A stretch of 64,000 nucleotides of DNA from Faecalibacterium hattorii (GCF_003287455.1 NZ_PRLC01000014.1:1-64000); one strand, 5' to 3'; positions 33,463-44,449 are shown, numbered from the stretch's first letter. The notes: generated from the sequence alone by a model not told the origin. Numbers and translations: made by a program.

Positions 33463-34035
33463 TCAGACGCCCCAGAATACGATGCCCAGCCCCGCCGCAA
33501 GGACGATCATCCCGATCGGCGACGGGGCTTTTTTTGCTGCCTTTTTGTAGGCGAAATGCACCGCCCACAAAATGCCGAACACGGCCACCGACCGCACCGA
33601 CACTGCCGCGCCGCCGCCCAGCCGGGTGATGCCCAGCAGGGTGGAAAGGGCCATGGTCAGGGCAGTGGCCAAGATCATCGCCACGACGCAGGGCCGCACG
33701 CCGGAGAGAAACGCTTCCACCCCGGCATATTTCATCAGGTTCCGGAGCACCGCCGCGATGAGCAGGATGATGAAGAACGAGGGCAGCACAACGCCCAGCG
33801 TGGCAAAAAATGCCCCGGCCAGCCCGCCCTGCGACGAGCCGATGAAGGTCGCCATATTGACGGCCAGCGGGCCGGGGGTGGACTCCGACACCGCGATGAA
33901 GCTCAAAAATTCGCTCTCGGTCAGCCACCCATGGTTCAGCACGACTTCCCGCACCAGCGAGATCATCCCGTAGCCGCCGCCAAAACTGAGGGCACCGATC
34001 ATCAGGAAGTTCAAAAAGAGCTGTACATAGATCAT
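33463..34035 (-). CDS. Chromate transporter, half-size subunit 2
   Basis: This 190-residue membrane protein is one half of a split CHR-family transporter. Both halves share the CHR motifs: here IGALSFGGGYGMISLV at the start and FIAVSESTPGPLAVNMATFIG in the middle. Short CHR proteins work as pairs, and the second half lies directly upstream with a 4-bp ATGA overlap. The start at 34035 is set by that overlap. Family members export chromate by anion exchange, but in anaerobic gut bacteria the natural substrate may be another oxyanion. Confidence 0.88.
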   Translation of the reverse strand: MIYVQLFLNFLMIGALSFGGGYGMISLVREVVLNHGWLTESEFLSFIAVSESTPGPLAVNMATFIGSSQGGLAGAFFATLGVVLPSFFIILLIAAVLRNLMKYAGVEAFLSGVRPCVVAMILATALTMALSTLLGITRLGGGAAVSVRSVAVFGILWAVHFAYKKAAKKAPSPIGMIVLAAGLGIVFWGV

Positions 34036-34595
34036 TTCCCCGCCCCCGCTTTCTTCACAAGCCACACCAGCACCCCTGCCGCGCCGCTGAGCAGGATGTA
34101 GTAGATGGACGAAAAAGACACCGCCGCCAGCGAGCAGCCCACCATGGCTGCGACGACCGCCGCCAGAATGCAGAGGTCGAAGGGGTCCTTTTTCAATTGT
34201 TTCAGCATCTTCAGCCCCGCCGAGAGGATGAGGTAGACGACGCAGACTTGGATGCCCTTGAACGCATTCGCCACCACGGTCAGGCTGAGAAAACGGTCAA
34301 AAAAGAGCGAGATGATGTAGATCACCACAAAGGACGGGAGGCTGACCGCAGCGGTGGAAGCCGCCGCCCCCGCCGTGCCGCCGATCTTATAGCCGATGTA
34401 GGTGGCGCTGTTCACGGCCACGGGGCCGGGGGTGGACTCGGCAATGGCGACCATATCCAAGAATTCTTCTCTGGACATCCACTGTTTTTCCTCGACGAAT
34501 TCATGTTCCAGCAGGGCCACCATAGCATAGCCGCCGCCGAAGGTGAACGCGCCGATCTTCAAAAAGGTCCCAAACAGGGTCGAAATTTTTTTCAT
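34032..34595 (-). CDS. Chromate transporter, half-size subunit 1
   Basis: This 187-residue membrane protein is the partner half of the split CHR transporter. It has FLKIGAFTFGGGYAMVALLE near the N terminus and MVAIAESTPGPVAVNSATYIG at about residues 50-70, matching the second half gene for gene. The start at 34595 has GAGG eight bases upstream; a long in-frame extension to 34925 overlaps a promoter and the divergent gene, so it is not used. An extended -10 (TGcTAAAAT) lies about 35 bp before the start. Confidence 0.88.
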   Translation of the reverse strand: MKKISTLFGTFLKIGAFTFGGGYAMVALLEHEFVEEKQWMSREEFLDMVAIAESTPGPVAVNSATYIGYKIGGTAGAAASTAAVSLPSFVVIYIISLFFDRFLSLTVVANAFKGIQVCVVYLILSAGLKMLKQLKKDPFDLCILAAVVAAMVGCSLAAVSFSSIYYILLSGAAGVLVWLVKKAGAGK

Positions 34596-34747
34596 ACGCA
34601 GTTCCTCATTTTTTCTTTTTCGCCCTATTTTAGCACACTGCCCCGCAAAAGAAAAGTGGCTGATTGCTTCTCTTTCCAGACGGAACATGGTATACTGAGC
34701 TTGGTATTCTGCATCTGCAGAAAAGACAGGAAAAGGAGATTCGTACC

Positions 34748-35548
34748 ATGAAAACAAAATTTGGCATCGTGGGCTGCGGTTTTCTGGGCGGCATCGTGGC
34801 GGATGCCTACCGGAAGGGCCTTCTGCCGGACTACGAGCTGGTGGGTGTGACCAGCCGCACCCGCGCCAAGGCGGAGGCCGTGGCAGAGAAGACCGGCTGC
34901 GCGGTCTGCGACGACGTGGATGCACTGCTGGCCCTCCAGCCGGAGTACATCGTGGAGACGGCTTCGGTGGAGGCCGTCCGCGCTATGGCCATCCCGGTGC
35001 TGAAGCAGAGCGTAAACCTCGTCGTCATCTCCATCGGTGCCTTTGCCGACCCTGCGTTCTATGAGCAGGTCAAGCAGACGGCACAGGAGAGCGGTGCAAA
35101 GGTGCATCTCGCCAACGGCGCCATCGGCGGCTTTGACGTCTTACAGACCGTCACCCTGATGGCACAGGCCCAGTCCCTGCCCGAAACGGCGGGCATCGAG
35201 ACCCACACCGGGGCCAAGGGCTTCCGCAACACCCCCGTCTGGGCCGACCATCTGCTGACCGACACCGAGAAGACTACCGTTTTCACCGGCAGCGCCAAGG
35301 AGGCCATTGCCACCTTCCCCCGCCGGGTCAATGTGGCCGTGGCCACTTCGCTGGCCACCACCGGCCCGGAGATCACCGGCGTGACCATGCACTCGGTGCC
35401 CGGCTGGGTGGGCGATGACCACTGCATCACCGCCGAGATCGAGGGCGTGAAGGCGGTGGTGGACATCTGCTCTTCCACCAGCGCCATCGCCGGGTGGAGC
35501 GTGGTCGCTTTGCTGCGCAACCTCGCTTCGCCCATCTGCTTCTATTAA
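34748..35548 (+). CDS. Aspartate dehydrogenase-like oxidoreductase (NadX/DUF108 family)
   Basis: This 266-residue protein has an N-terminal Rossmann fold with GIVGCGFLGG at residues 6-15 and a C-terminal domain typical of the NadX family, including ANGAIGGFDVLQ and HTGAKGFRNTP. NadX oxidises L-aspartate to iminoaspartate with NAD(P). In other genomes it feeds NAD synthesis, but no nadA or nadC is nearby. Here it starts a four-gene operon with a 2-hydroxyacid dehydrogenase homologue, thiD and an UlaG-like hydrolase, which suggests a different, unidentified substrate. AAGGAG precedes the start. An extended -10 TGGTATACT lies about 60 bp upstream. Confidence 0.8.
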   Translation: MKTKFGIVGCGFLGGIVADAYRKGLLPDYELVGVTSRTRAKAEAVAEKTGCAVCDDVDALLALQPEYIVETASVEAVRAMAIPVLKQSVNLVVISIGAFADPAFYEQVKQTAQESGAKVHLANGAIGGFDVLQTVTLMAQAQSLPETAGIETHTGAKGFRNTPVWADHLLTDTEKTTVFTGSAKEAIATFPRRVNVAVATSLATTGPEITGVTMHSVPGWVGDDHCITAEIEGVKAVVDICSSTSAIAGWSVVALLRNLASPICFY

Positions 35549-35560
35549 AGGAGGATCGCT

Positions 35561-36457
35561 ATGTTTGAAAAATTGGTGGCCATCGAGCCTGTCAGCCTCA
35601 TCCCGTCCGCCGAAAAAGAGCTTTTCCAGTATGCCAAGGAGGTCGTGCTGTACGACGACATCCCCGCCGACGACGAAGAGATCATCCGCCGCATCGGCGA
35701 CGCCGACGCCGTGCTGCTGAGCTATACTTCCCGCATCGAGCGCCCCGTGCTGGAGCGCTGCCCCAACATCCGCTATATCGGCATGTGCTGCAGCCTCTAC
35801 TCCGAGGCGAGCGCCAATGTGGACATCGCCTACGCCCGCACCAAGGGCATCAAGGTGCTGGGCATCCGCGATTACGGCGACCGCGGCGTGGTGGAGTATG
35901 TCCTCCACGAGCTGACTGGCATCCTCCACGGCTTCGGGATGCCGATGCTCCGCGACGAGCCGGTGGAGATCTACGGCCTGAAGGTGGGCATCGTGGGTCT
36001 TGGCGTGTCCGGCCGGATGATCGCCGATGCGCTGTCCTTCCTCGGCGCGGACATCTCCTACTACAGCCGCACCCGCAAGCCGGACGCCGAACAGGCGGGC
36101 ATGACCTACAAGCCGCTGAACCAGCTTTTACAGGACAGCGAGGTGGTCTTCACCTGCCTGAACAAGAATGTCCTGCTGCTGGGCAAAGAAGAGTTTGCAC
36201 AGCTGGGCAGCGGCAAGGTGCTGTTCAACACCTCCATCGGCCCCGGCTTCGACTCCGCCGCACTGGAAGACTGGCTCACCCAGCCGGGCAGCCACTTTTT
36301 CTGCGACACCCGCGCGGCGGCGGGCCCCGTTGCCGACGGCTTCTTTGACCGCCCCAACGTCCACTGCCAGAACGTTTCCGCCGGGCGCACCAAACAGGCT
36401 TTTGTCCTGCTGAGCCAGAAGGTACTGGCCAACATCCAAACGGCACTGGCTGAATAA
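35561..36457 (+). CDS. 2-hydroxyacid dehydrogenase family protein with substituted catalytic residues
   Basis: This 298-residue protein has the D-2-hydroxyacid dehydrogenase fold, with the NAD-binding VGIVGLGVSGRMIADAL at about 140-156 and a split catalytic domain. The three residues needed for hydride transfer in this family are not all present. The Arg normally in N-x-x-RG-x-x-V/ID is missing (FNTSIGPGFD), and the His normally before A/G-x-T is Asn (CQNVSAGRT). The enzyme may therefore use a different chemistry or bind rather than oxidise its ligand. It follows the NadX-like gene by 12 bp and precedes thiD by 25 bp, so it is in the same operon. I do not assign a substrate. Confidence 0.8.
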   Translation: MFEKLVAIEPVSLIPSAEKELFQYAKEVVLYDDIPADDEEIIRRIGDADAVLLSYTSRIERPVLERCPNIRYIGMCCSLYSEASANVDIAYARTKGIKVLGIRDYGDRGVVEYVLHELTGILHGFGMPMLRDEPVEIYGLKVGIVGLGVSGRMIADALSFLGADISYYSRTRKPDAEQAGMTYKPLNQLLQDSEVVFTCLNKNVLLLGKEEFAQLGSGKVLFNTSIGPGFDSAALEDWLTQPGSHFFCDTRAAAGPVADGFFDRPNVHCQNVSAGRTKQAFVLLSQKVLANIQTALAE

Positions 36458-36482
36458 TTTTTGCGAAAAGAGGTCTTTTTTC

Positions 36483-37277
36483 ATGAACACTGCATTGACC
36501 ATTGCGGGCAGCGATTCCAGCGGCGGCGCGGGCATTCAGGCCGACATCAAGACGATGACGGCCAACGGCGTCTTCGCCATGAGCGCCATCACCGCCCTGA
36601 CCGCCCAGAACACCACCGGCGTGACCGACATCTTCGAGACGACGCCGCATTTTTTGGCCGAGCAGCTGGACGCCGTTTTCACTGACATCTTCCCCGATGC
36701 CGTGAAGATCGGCATGGTGTCCTCGGCGGCCCTCATCGAGACCATCGCCGAACGGCTGCGCTTCTACGAAGCCAAGCACATCGTGGTGGACCCCGTGATG
36801 GTGGCCACCTCCGGCTCCAAGCTGCTGCGGGATGACGCCATCACCGCCCTGACCGAAAAGCTGCTGCCCATGGCCGAGGTCGTGACGCCGAACATCCCGG
36901 AAGCGGAGATCCTGTCCGGCCTGACCATCACCGACGCCGCCGGGATGGAGGCCGCGGCCCAGAAGATCAGCGAAGCCTACGGCTGCGCCGTCCTCTGCAA
37001 GGGTGGCCACAAGGTGAACGACGCCGACGACCTGCTCTGGCGGGACGGCAAGGCCCAGTGGTTCCACGGGGAGCGGATCGCGAACCCCAACACCCACGGC
37101 ACCGGCTGCACCCTTTCCAGCGCCATTGCGTCCAATCTGGCCAAAGGCTACGACCTCACCGCCTCGGTGGAGCGGGCCAAAGCCTACATTTCCGGCTGCT
37201 TGTCCGCCATGCTCGACCTCGGCCACGGCTCCGGCCCCATGAACCATATGTTTGAGCTGAAGAGCCGGTTCATCTGA
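36483..37277 (+). CDS. thiD: Hydroxymethylpyrimidine/phosphomethylpyrimidine kinase
   Basis: This 264-residue ribokinase-fold enzyme phosphorylates hydroxymethylpyrimidine for thiamine synthesis and often also pyridoxal-type substrates. The N-terminal AGSDSSGGAGIQAD, the middle VVDPVMVATSG and the C-terminal NPNTHGTGCTLSSAIA, with the catalytic Asp region replaced by the GTGCT anion hole, are conserved. Length is normal. It lies in a small operon with two dehydrogenase-like genes and a hydrolase, not with other thiamine genes, so it might serve pyridoxine or pyrimidine salvage instead. Confidence 0.93.
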   Translation: MNTALTIAGSDSSGGAGIQADIKTMTANGVFAMSAITALTAQNTTGVTDIFETTPHFLAEQLDAVFTDIFPDAVKIGMVSSAALIETIAERLRFYEAKHIVVDPVMVATSGSKLLRDDAITALTEKLLPMAEVVTPNIPEAEILSGLTITDAAGMEAAAQKISEAYGCAVLCKGGHKVNDADDLLWRDGKAQWFHGERIANPNTHGTGCTLSSAIASNLAKGYDLTASVERAKAYISGCLSAMLDLGHGSGPMNHMFELKSRFI

Positions 37278-37305
37278 ACGTTCCGGCCCAAAAAGGAGAA
37301 CCCCC

Positions 37306-38142
37306 ATGGAACATTGGCATCGCAGCGGCACCGCCCTGCTGGACGAGATCGCCGCCACCCACCTGCCCGCATCCCAGATCGCCGTCTGGTACATCGGGCA
37401 GTGCGGCTTCCTTTTCAAGTGCGGGGAGACGACCTTTTGCATCGACCCAGTGCTCAGCGACCTGACCGGCCCCAACGGCTCCCGCCGCCGCTATCCGGCC
37501 CCCTTTGCGCCGGGGCAGCTGCGGGCGGACTTTGTCCTCTGCACCCACGGCCACGCCGACCACATGGCAAAGGACACCCTGCGCGGCCTTGCACAGAACG
37601 ACGAAACACAGTTTATTTTTCCCTCCGGCTGCCGGGCGCTGGCCCATGAGTACGGCGTCCCGGAGGAGCGCATCCAGTTGGTGCAGGAAGGTTCCGCGCT
37701 GGAGCTTGGCCCCGCGCACCTCCGCGCCTTTTCCGCCGCCCACCCGGAACATGTCCTCGACGCTGAGGACCCCCGGATGGCGCTGGGGTATCAGCTCGAT
37801 CTCGGCGGGTTTACGGTCGTGCATCTCGGCGACACTTACCTGACGCCCCGCCTTTACGCGGCCCTTGAGGCTCTGCCCCAGCCCGACCTGCTGCTGGCCC
37901 CCATCAATGGGCAGGATTTCTTCCGCACCCAGCGGAACTGCATCGGCAACTTGGAGGCCGAAGAGGCGGCGCAGTTGGCCGTCCGGCTCCGCGCCGGGTG
38001 CAGCATCCCCACCCACTACGACATGGTGCAGGGCAACACCGCCGACCCTCTGCGGTTCGTTTCGGCCCTGCGCAGGCTGGACCCCGCCGCCCGGTTCGCC
38101 TTACCCGCGCTGGGCGAGCGGCTGATCTTCCAAAAAGACTAA
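37306..38142 (+). CDS. Metallo-beta-lactamase fold hydrolase, UlaG-like
   Basis: This 278-residue cytoplasmic metal-dependent hydrolase has THGHADHMAKD near residues 82-92, the HxHxDH metal motif. It also has a downstream FSAAHPEH metal ligand, the Asp ligand in VVHLGDTYL, and a late THYDMV. The sequence pattern (WYIGQCGFLFK, FCIDPVLSD) is like UlaG, the L-ascorbate-6-phosphate lactonase, but ascorbate genes are absent. AAGGAG seven bases before the start and a 28-bp gap put it in the operon with thiD. Its 3' end overlaps the convergent comEC gene by 4 bp. Confidence 0.85.
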   Translation: MEHWHRSGTALLDEIAATHLPASQIAVWYIGQCGFLFKCGETTFCIDPVLSDLTGPNGSRRRYPAPFAPGQLRADFVLCTHGHADHMAKDTLRGLAQNDETQFIFPSGCRALAHEYGVPEERIQLVQEGSALELGPAHLRAFSAAHPEHVLDAEDPRMALGYQLDLGGFTVVHLGDTYLTPRLYAALEALPQPDLLLAPINGQDFFRTQRNCIGNLEAEEAAQLAVRLRAGCSIPTHYDMVQGNTADPLRFVSALRRLDPAARFALPALGERLIFQKD

Positions 38143-40271
38143 GGTCGAAACCGCAGTGCCGTTTGGAGTTCGATGTCCTCATCGCCCTCTATCCAGCGGT
38201 AATTCGTGCTTTTTGTCAACATTTTCCGGTACACCACCCGGTTGGGCCGGGCCATGGAGGCCAGCAGCCAGTCCACCTCGATCGGCTGGGCGAACCGCAC
38301 GGTCCCGCTCAGGGTCAGGAAGGTCCGGCCCGCTGCCGTCACCCGCACCGCGCAGCCGGTCCGGGTGCGGACAAGCTCCAGCCGCCCGATGTCCGTCCGG
38401 AGGACCCGCGCGGAATCCATGGCGCAGGACGCTGCCCGGAGGGTCTGTTCTGCCTTTCGCGCATGGCGGTCGGAGGGGTTTATCCGCAGGTCAAGAAAGG
38501 CTTCCACGGTGCGGACATTCCGCCGGGCCAGCGTAGTCTCCACGGCGTTCCGGGTCGTTTTGCCGCCGCGGTAGAGCACAACCGCCCGGTCGTTCTGGGA
38601 GATGACCACCGCCGGGGCGCTTTTGGTCCCCACCAGCTCCACCCGGAGGGTGTCCCGGCTGAGGGCGTTCCCTGCCCCGATGGCGACCGCCGCCGTCAGC
38701 AGCAGGGCGGGCAGAGCGACCCGCAGACGGAGCCTCCAATGGAACGCCAGCCAGCACAGCCCCGCCAGCAAGAGGCAAATGAGGGCCGCATAGGCCGTAT
38801 CGAACCAGAGCTGTGCCCCCGGCCAGCCGGACACCCAGAGGGCCCACCGGTCCAGAAGGTCCGCAAGAAATTCGGCGCAGCGGGAGATCACCCGGTGGAG
38901 CGGAGCCAGCGCAGGGGCCAGCCCCAGCAGGGCCGTTCCAAGGCCCAGCAGCAGGATCGGCTCCACGAGCCAGAGCACCGCCACGCTGGAAACAAGGGCG
39001 TAGAGGCTGGCGCTCAGTCCCCGGACCACCAGCACCGGGAAGGTGGCCGCACAGGCGCAGCCCGAAACGCAGAGCGTTTCCCACACGCTGCCGCCCAGTC
39101 GTTTTCCCCTTTGCAGAATGTTATGGTACACGCCGCCGCGTTTGTGGGCGGCGTTTTTCGTTTTGCGGGTTTTCTCCGCTCTGATCCGGGCTTCTTGGCT
39201 GCGGCGGGCCAGTTCCGCCCCGGCCAGCGTGCCCACCACCGCCGCGAAGGAAAGTTCGAAGCCCATATCGCAGATGGCGTAGCTGTTGCCGAGGGTCATC
39301 CAGACGCCCGCCACGCCGAGGGAAGTCAGGGCATCCGCCGGGCCGCAGACCCAGATGCCCACTGCGCTGACCCAGACGGCCACACCGGCCCGGAGCACCG
39401 AGGGCGTGGACCCGGTGACCCCCACCATCAGCACCGCCATCCCGGCACCGAGCAGGGCCTTGGCGCGGCGGTGGGCGTAGCGGCGCAGAAGCTTGCGTCT
39501 GCGCCCTGCCGTGGGCAGATGTTCGAGGAAGCTGCCGCAGAGGATGGAGACGTGCATTCCGCTGACCACCAGCACATGCGAAAGCCCCGCGCCCCGGTAG
39601 GCAGTGCGCAGCGCGGAGGAGAGATGCGACCGGTCGCCCACGACCATGGCGGCCAGAACCCCCGCCGGGTCATGGGCCATTCCCCGGCGCAGGGCCCCAC
39701 TCAGTCGCCGCTGGAGCCGGGCCGTCCGGGCGCGGAAGGAGCTGCTCTCCCCCAGCCGTTCCAGCGTTTCGTCCCTGAGAAGTTCCCCGGTCAGAGAGAC
39801 GCCGTCCGCGTAGAGGTCGAGCCGGTCCGTTTCCGGCGGCGCTTCCAGCGTGAACCTCCCACGCACCCGCTCCCCGGCTTGGCATTTGGGCAGGGCGGCG
39901 CACCGGATGCGGAAGTCTTCCGCCTCGCCGTCCACCTGTTCCACCCGCAGCACCGCGTCCACGACGCCCGGATAATAGGAGCTGTCCGTCCGCTCCACCT
40001 CGGCGGTCAGGGTGGCGGTTTTGCCCTCGTAAGCCGTTTGCAGCGCTTGCAGCTTCGCATCCGTGTGCACCGTCAGCGCAAGGCCCAGCAGACTGCCCAG
40101 CAAAAGGCAGAGGGCACCCGCCCGCGCGGTTTTCCAGCGCAGGAGTGCGAACAGCAAGCCGGAAACAAAAATTGCCGCAAGCAGCGGCAAAAGCCATGCT
40201 TGCGGCAAAAAAGCGCACACCAACTCCACCCCCAGCGCACCGGCGCAAAAGAGGCAGAGCGGGCGTCTCAT
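38139..40271 (-). CDS. comEC: ComEC/Rec2-type competence membrane protein with degenerate C-terminal domain
   Basis: This 710-residue membrane protein is the DNA-uptake channel family. An N-terminal OB-like domain (about 60-170) is followed by the competence domain, recognised by GAGLSHVLVVSGMHVS near residue 235, and about ten helices. ComEC usually ends in a metallo-beta-lactamase domain with HxHxDH. Here the C-terminal 190 residues have a similar fold order (VVISQNDRAVVLYRGG) but the metal-binding histidines are missing. It is the last gene of a HIT-apt-comEC run on the minus strand, 3 bp after apt, with no clear ribosome site, so translation is probably coupled. Confidence 0.85.
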   Translation of the reverse strand: MRRPLCLFCAGALGVELVCAFLPQAWLLPLLAAIFVSGLLFALLRWKTARAGALCLLLGSLLGLALTVHTDAKLQALQTAYEGKTATLTAEVERTDSSYYPGVVDAVLRVEQVDGEAEDFRIRCAALPKCQAGERVRGRFTLEAPPETDRLDLYADGVSLTGELLRDETLERLGESSSFRARTARLQRRLSGALRRGMAHDPAGVLAAMVVGDRSHLSSALRTAYRGAGLSHVLVVSGMHVSILCGSFLEHLPTAGRRRKLLRRYAHRRAKALLGAGMAVLMVGVTGSTPSVLRAGVAVWVSAVGIWVCGPADALTSLGVAGVWMTLGNSYAICDMGFELSFAAVVGTLAGAELARRSQEARIRAEKTRKTKNAAHKRGGVYHNILQRGKRLGGSVWETLCVSGCACAATFPVLVVRGLSASLYALVSSVAVLWLVEPILLLGLGTALLGLAPALAPLHRVISRCAEFLADLLDRWALWVSGWPGAQLWFDTAYAALICLLLAGLCWLAFHWRLRLRVALPALLLTAAVAIGAGNALSRDTLRVELVGTKSAPAVVISQNDRAVVLYRGGKTTRNAVETTLARRNVRTVEAFLDLRINPSDRHARKAEQTLRAASCAMDSARVLRTDIGRLELVRTRTGCAVRVTAAGRTFLTLSGTVRFAQPIEVDWLLASMARPNRVVYRKMLTKSTNYRWIEGDEDIELQTALRFRP

Positions 40272-40274
40272 ATT

Positions 40275-40814
40275 TTAGTGCAGAAACAGGGGCAGGGGCT
40301 CAAGGAAGATGATGTCCTTGCGCTCGGCTGCGTCGCCCTCGGCCAGAACAGCGGCCTGACCCACGATGGTGCACTTGGTCTGCTCGGCCAGTGCGTCCAG
40401 CGCCTTCAGGGAGCCGCCGGTGGAGATGACATCGTCCACCACCAGCACGCGCTTGCCGTTCATCTTGTCCAGCTCCTTGCGGTCAATGACCAGCTTCTGC
40501 TTACCCGCAGTGGTGATGGACTGATCCTCGACCACGACCGGCTCCTTCATATAGAGCTTGACGCCCTTGCGTGCGCAGACGTAGGGCTTGCCGCTCTGGC
40601 GGCTCATCTCGTGGGCCAGAGGGATCCCCTTGGCCTCGGCGGTGAGCAGGATGTCGAAATCCGGGCACTTCTTCAGCAGCTCGGCGGCAGCGGCCACGGT
40701 CAGCTCGGTGTCTCCCAGCATGATGAAGGCCGCGATATCCATATGGTCGTTGACCTTGCAGATGGTCAGCTCGCGGGTAAGGCCCGCAACGTTCAGAGTA
40801 TAGGTTTCAGCCAT
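40275..40814 (-). CDS. Phosphoribosyltransferase, adenine/xanthine type
   Basis: This 179-residue enzyme transfers ribose 5-phosphate from PRPP to a purine base. The PRPP motif VLVVDDVISTGGSL is at about residues 121-134, and the N-terminal PDFDILLTAEAKGIPLA matches the APRT/XPRT group. It is annotated here as adenine phosphoribosyltransferase-like; xanthine as substrate cannot be excluded. It sits between a HIT-family gene (42 bp upstream) and comEC (3 bp downstream). HIT proteins of this kind hydrolyse nucleotide conjugates, so a small purine-salvage unit is plausible. Confidence 0.8.
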   Translation of the reverse strand: MAETYTLNVAGLTRELTICKVNDHMDIAAFIMLGDTELTVAAAAELLKKCPDFDILLTAEAKGIPLAHEMSRQSGKPYVCARKGVKLYMKEPVVVEDQSITTAGKQKLVIDRKELDKMNGKRVLVVDDVISTGGSLKALDALAEQTKCTIVGQAAVLAEGDAAERKDIIFLEPLPLFLH

Positions 40815-40856
40815 AACAATTCCCTTTCTCTTTGTATTCCGTTGATTTTCGGTGGC

Positions 40857-41189
40857 TCAGACCGGCAGCTTCTCGCCGCCAAGCACATGGAAATGCAGGT
40901 GCTTCACGGTCTGGCCGGCATCCTCGCCGACATTGGAGATGACGCGGTAGCCGTTGTCGAGGCCCTGCTCCTTGGCCAGCTTCGCGATGACCGCGAAGAT
41001 ATGTCCCAGCAGCGCGCCGTTTTCCTCGGTCAGCGCCGCAGCCGAGGGAATGTGCTCTTTGGGCACGACCAGAAAATGCACCTTTGCCTGCGGGTTGATG
41101 TCGTAAAAAGCAACGACCTGATCGTCCTCGTACAGCTTTTTCGAGGGGATCTTGCCCTCAGCAATCATGCAAAACAGACAATCTTCCAT
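40857..41189 (-). CDS. HIT family nucleotide hydrolase
   Basis: This 110-residue protein has the histidine triad HLHFHVLGG near its C terminus and the N-terminal zinc-type CLFC motif (residues 4-7) of the Hint/HinT group. It hydrolyses purine nucleoside phosphoramidates and AMP-conjugates. The start at 41189 follows GGAG; an in-frame start further upstream lies inside the leader repeat. It is first in the HIT-apt-comEC group. Confidence 0.92.
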   Translation of the reverse strand: MEDCLFCMIAEGKIPSKKLYEDDQVVAFYDINPQAKVHFLVVPKEHIPSAAALTEENGALLGHIFAVIAKLAKEQGLDNGYRVISNVGEDAGQTVKHLHFHVLGGEKLPV

Positions 41190-41218
41190 GGGAATTGCTC
41201 CTTTCCTATCAATTACTT

Positions 41219-41317
41219 GCCCTCTCAGTCTCACTTCGTTCGACAGCTATCCCCCTTCTGGCACAAATGTGCCACCTCCCCCGGTCGGGGGAGTCTTTCC
41301 CAAAGGGGTGAGCTTTT
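41219..41317. repeat. Intergenic palindromic repeat element
   Basis: A 99-bp non-coding element contains nested inverted repeats: TGGCAC with GTGCCA and CCCCCG with CGGGGG, flanked by CTCTCAGTCTCACTTCG and AAAGGGGTGAGCTTTT. It lies in the leader between the predicted HIT promoter and its start. I recall similar elements being common in Faecalibacterium-like genomes, but only one copy is present here. Confidence 0.5.
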
Positions 41318-41327
41318 AGACGTCCCG

Positions 41328-41357
41328 ATTTTACGCCGGTGCGGACGGAAAGAGCAA
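41328..41357 (-). promoter_or_regulatory. Probable promoter of the HIT-apt-comEC operon
   Basis: TTGCTC (41352-41357) and TAAAAT (41328-41333) on the minus strand are 18 bp apart, giving a 140-nt leader that contains the palindromic repeat. Confidence 0.6.
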
Positions 41358-41372
41358 GCACGCTTACTACTT

Positions 41373-44033
<2,661 letters not shown>

Positions 44034-44100
44034 AACTGTATCTCTCCTCGTGGTTTTTCCGGCGTCCTCCTCCGGACGCGATATTTTTATGACAGGCGCC

Positions 44101-44390
44101 AAAACAAAAACAGCCTCCGCCCCAACAAAGGGACGAAGACTGTCTGAAAAGCTCCGTGGTACCACCCAAATTGCAGGAAAATTTGTCCCCTGCCGCTTTG
44201 TGCGCGGTAACGCTGCGCCGCGTCCGGCTCATCTCGCCGGAAGCTCCGGGGCGGCTTGAAAAACCCTCTGCCGGAACGCCTTGCAGCCATAAACGGGCGT
44301 TCTCTCTGGGCGGCATCGCGTGTTTTTCTGACCCCATCCTTGCCATCTGTCATAATCCATCTTTCCGCACAAAAGGACAAATTATCCCTC
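44101..44390 (-). promoter_or_regulatory. T-box leader of alaS
   Basis: On the minus strand the leader ends with the T-box sequence GGGTGGTACCACGG (44153-44166) and then an intrinsic terminator (stem 44110-44143, followed by a U-rich run at 44101-44109). Upstream is a long structured region with GATGGATTATGACAG and GGCTGCAAGG, typical of Stem I. Uncharged tRNA-Ala should pair with the T-box bulge and prevent termination. I could not assign the specifier codon with confidence. Confidence 0.92.
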
Positions 44391-44404
44391 TGCGTTCAAT
44401 TTAG

Positions 44405-44432
44405 ATTATAGCATGGCCGCGGCGTTTGTCAA
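44405..44432 (-). promoter_or_regulatory. Strong promoter of the alaS T-box transcript
   Basis: Perfect TTGACA (44427-44432) and TATAAT (44405-44410) on the minus strand, 16 bp apart, with TGC before the -10. Confidence 0.88.
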
Positions 44433-44449
44433 CGGGTTTTCCACAAATT

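Noticed and set aside
41219-41317. CRISPR array
   Set aside because: There are nested palindromes but no regularly spaced identical repeats with unique spacers.
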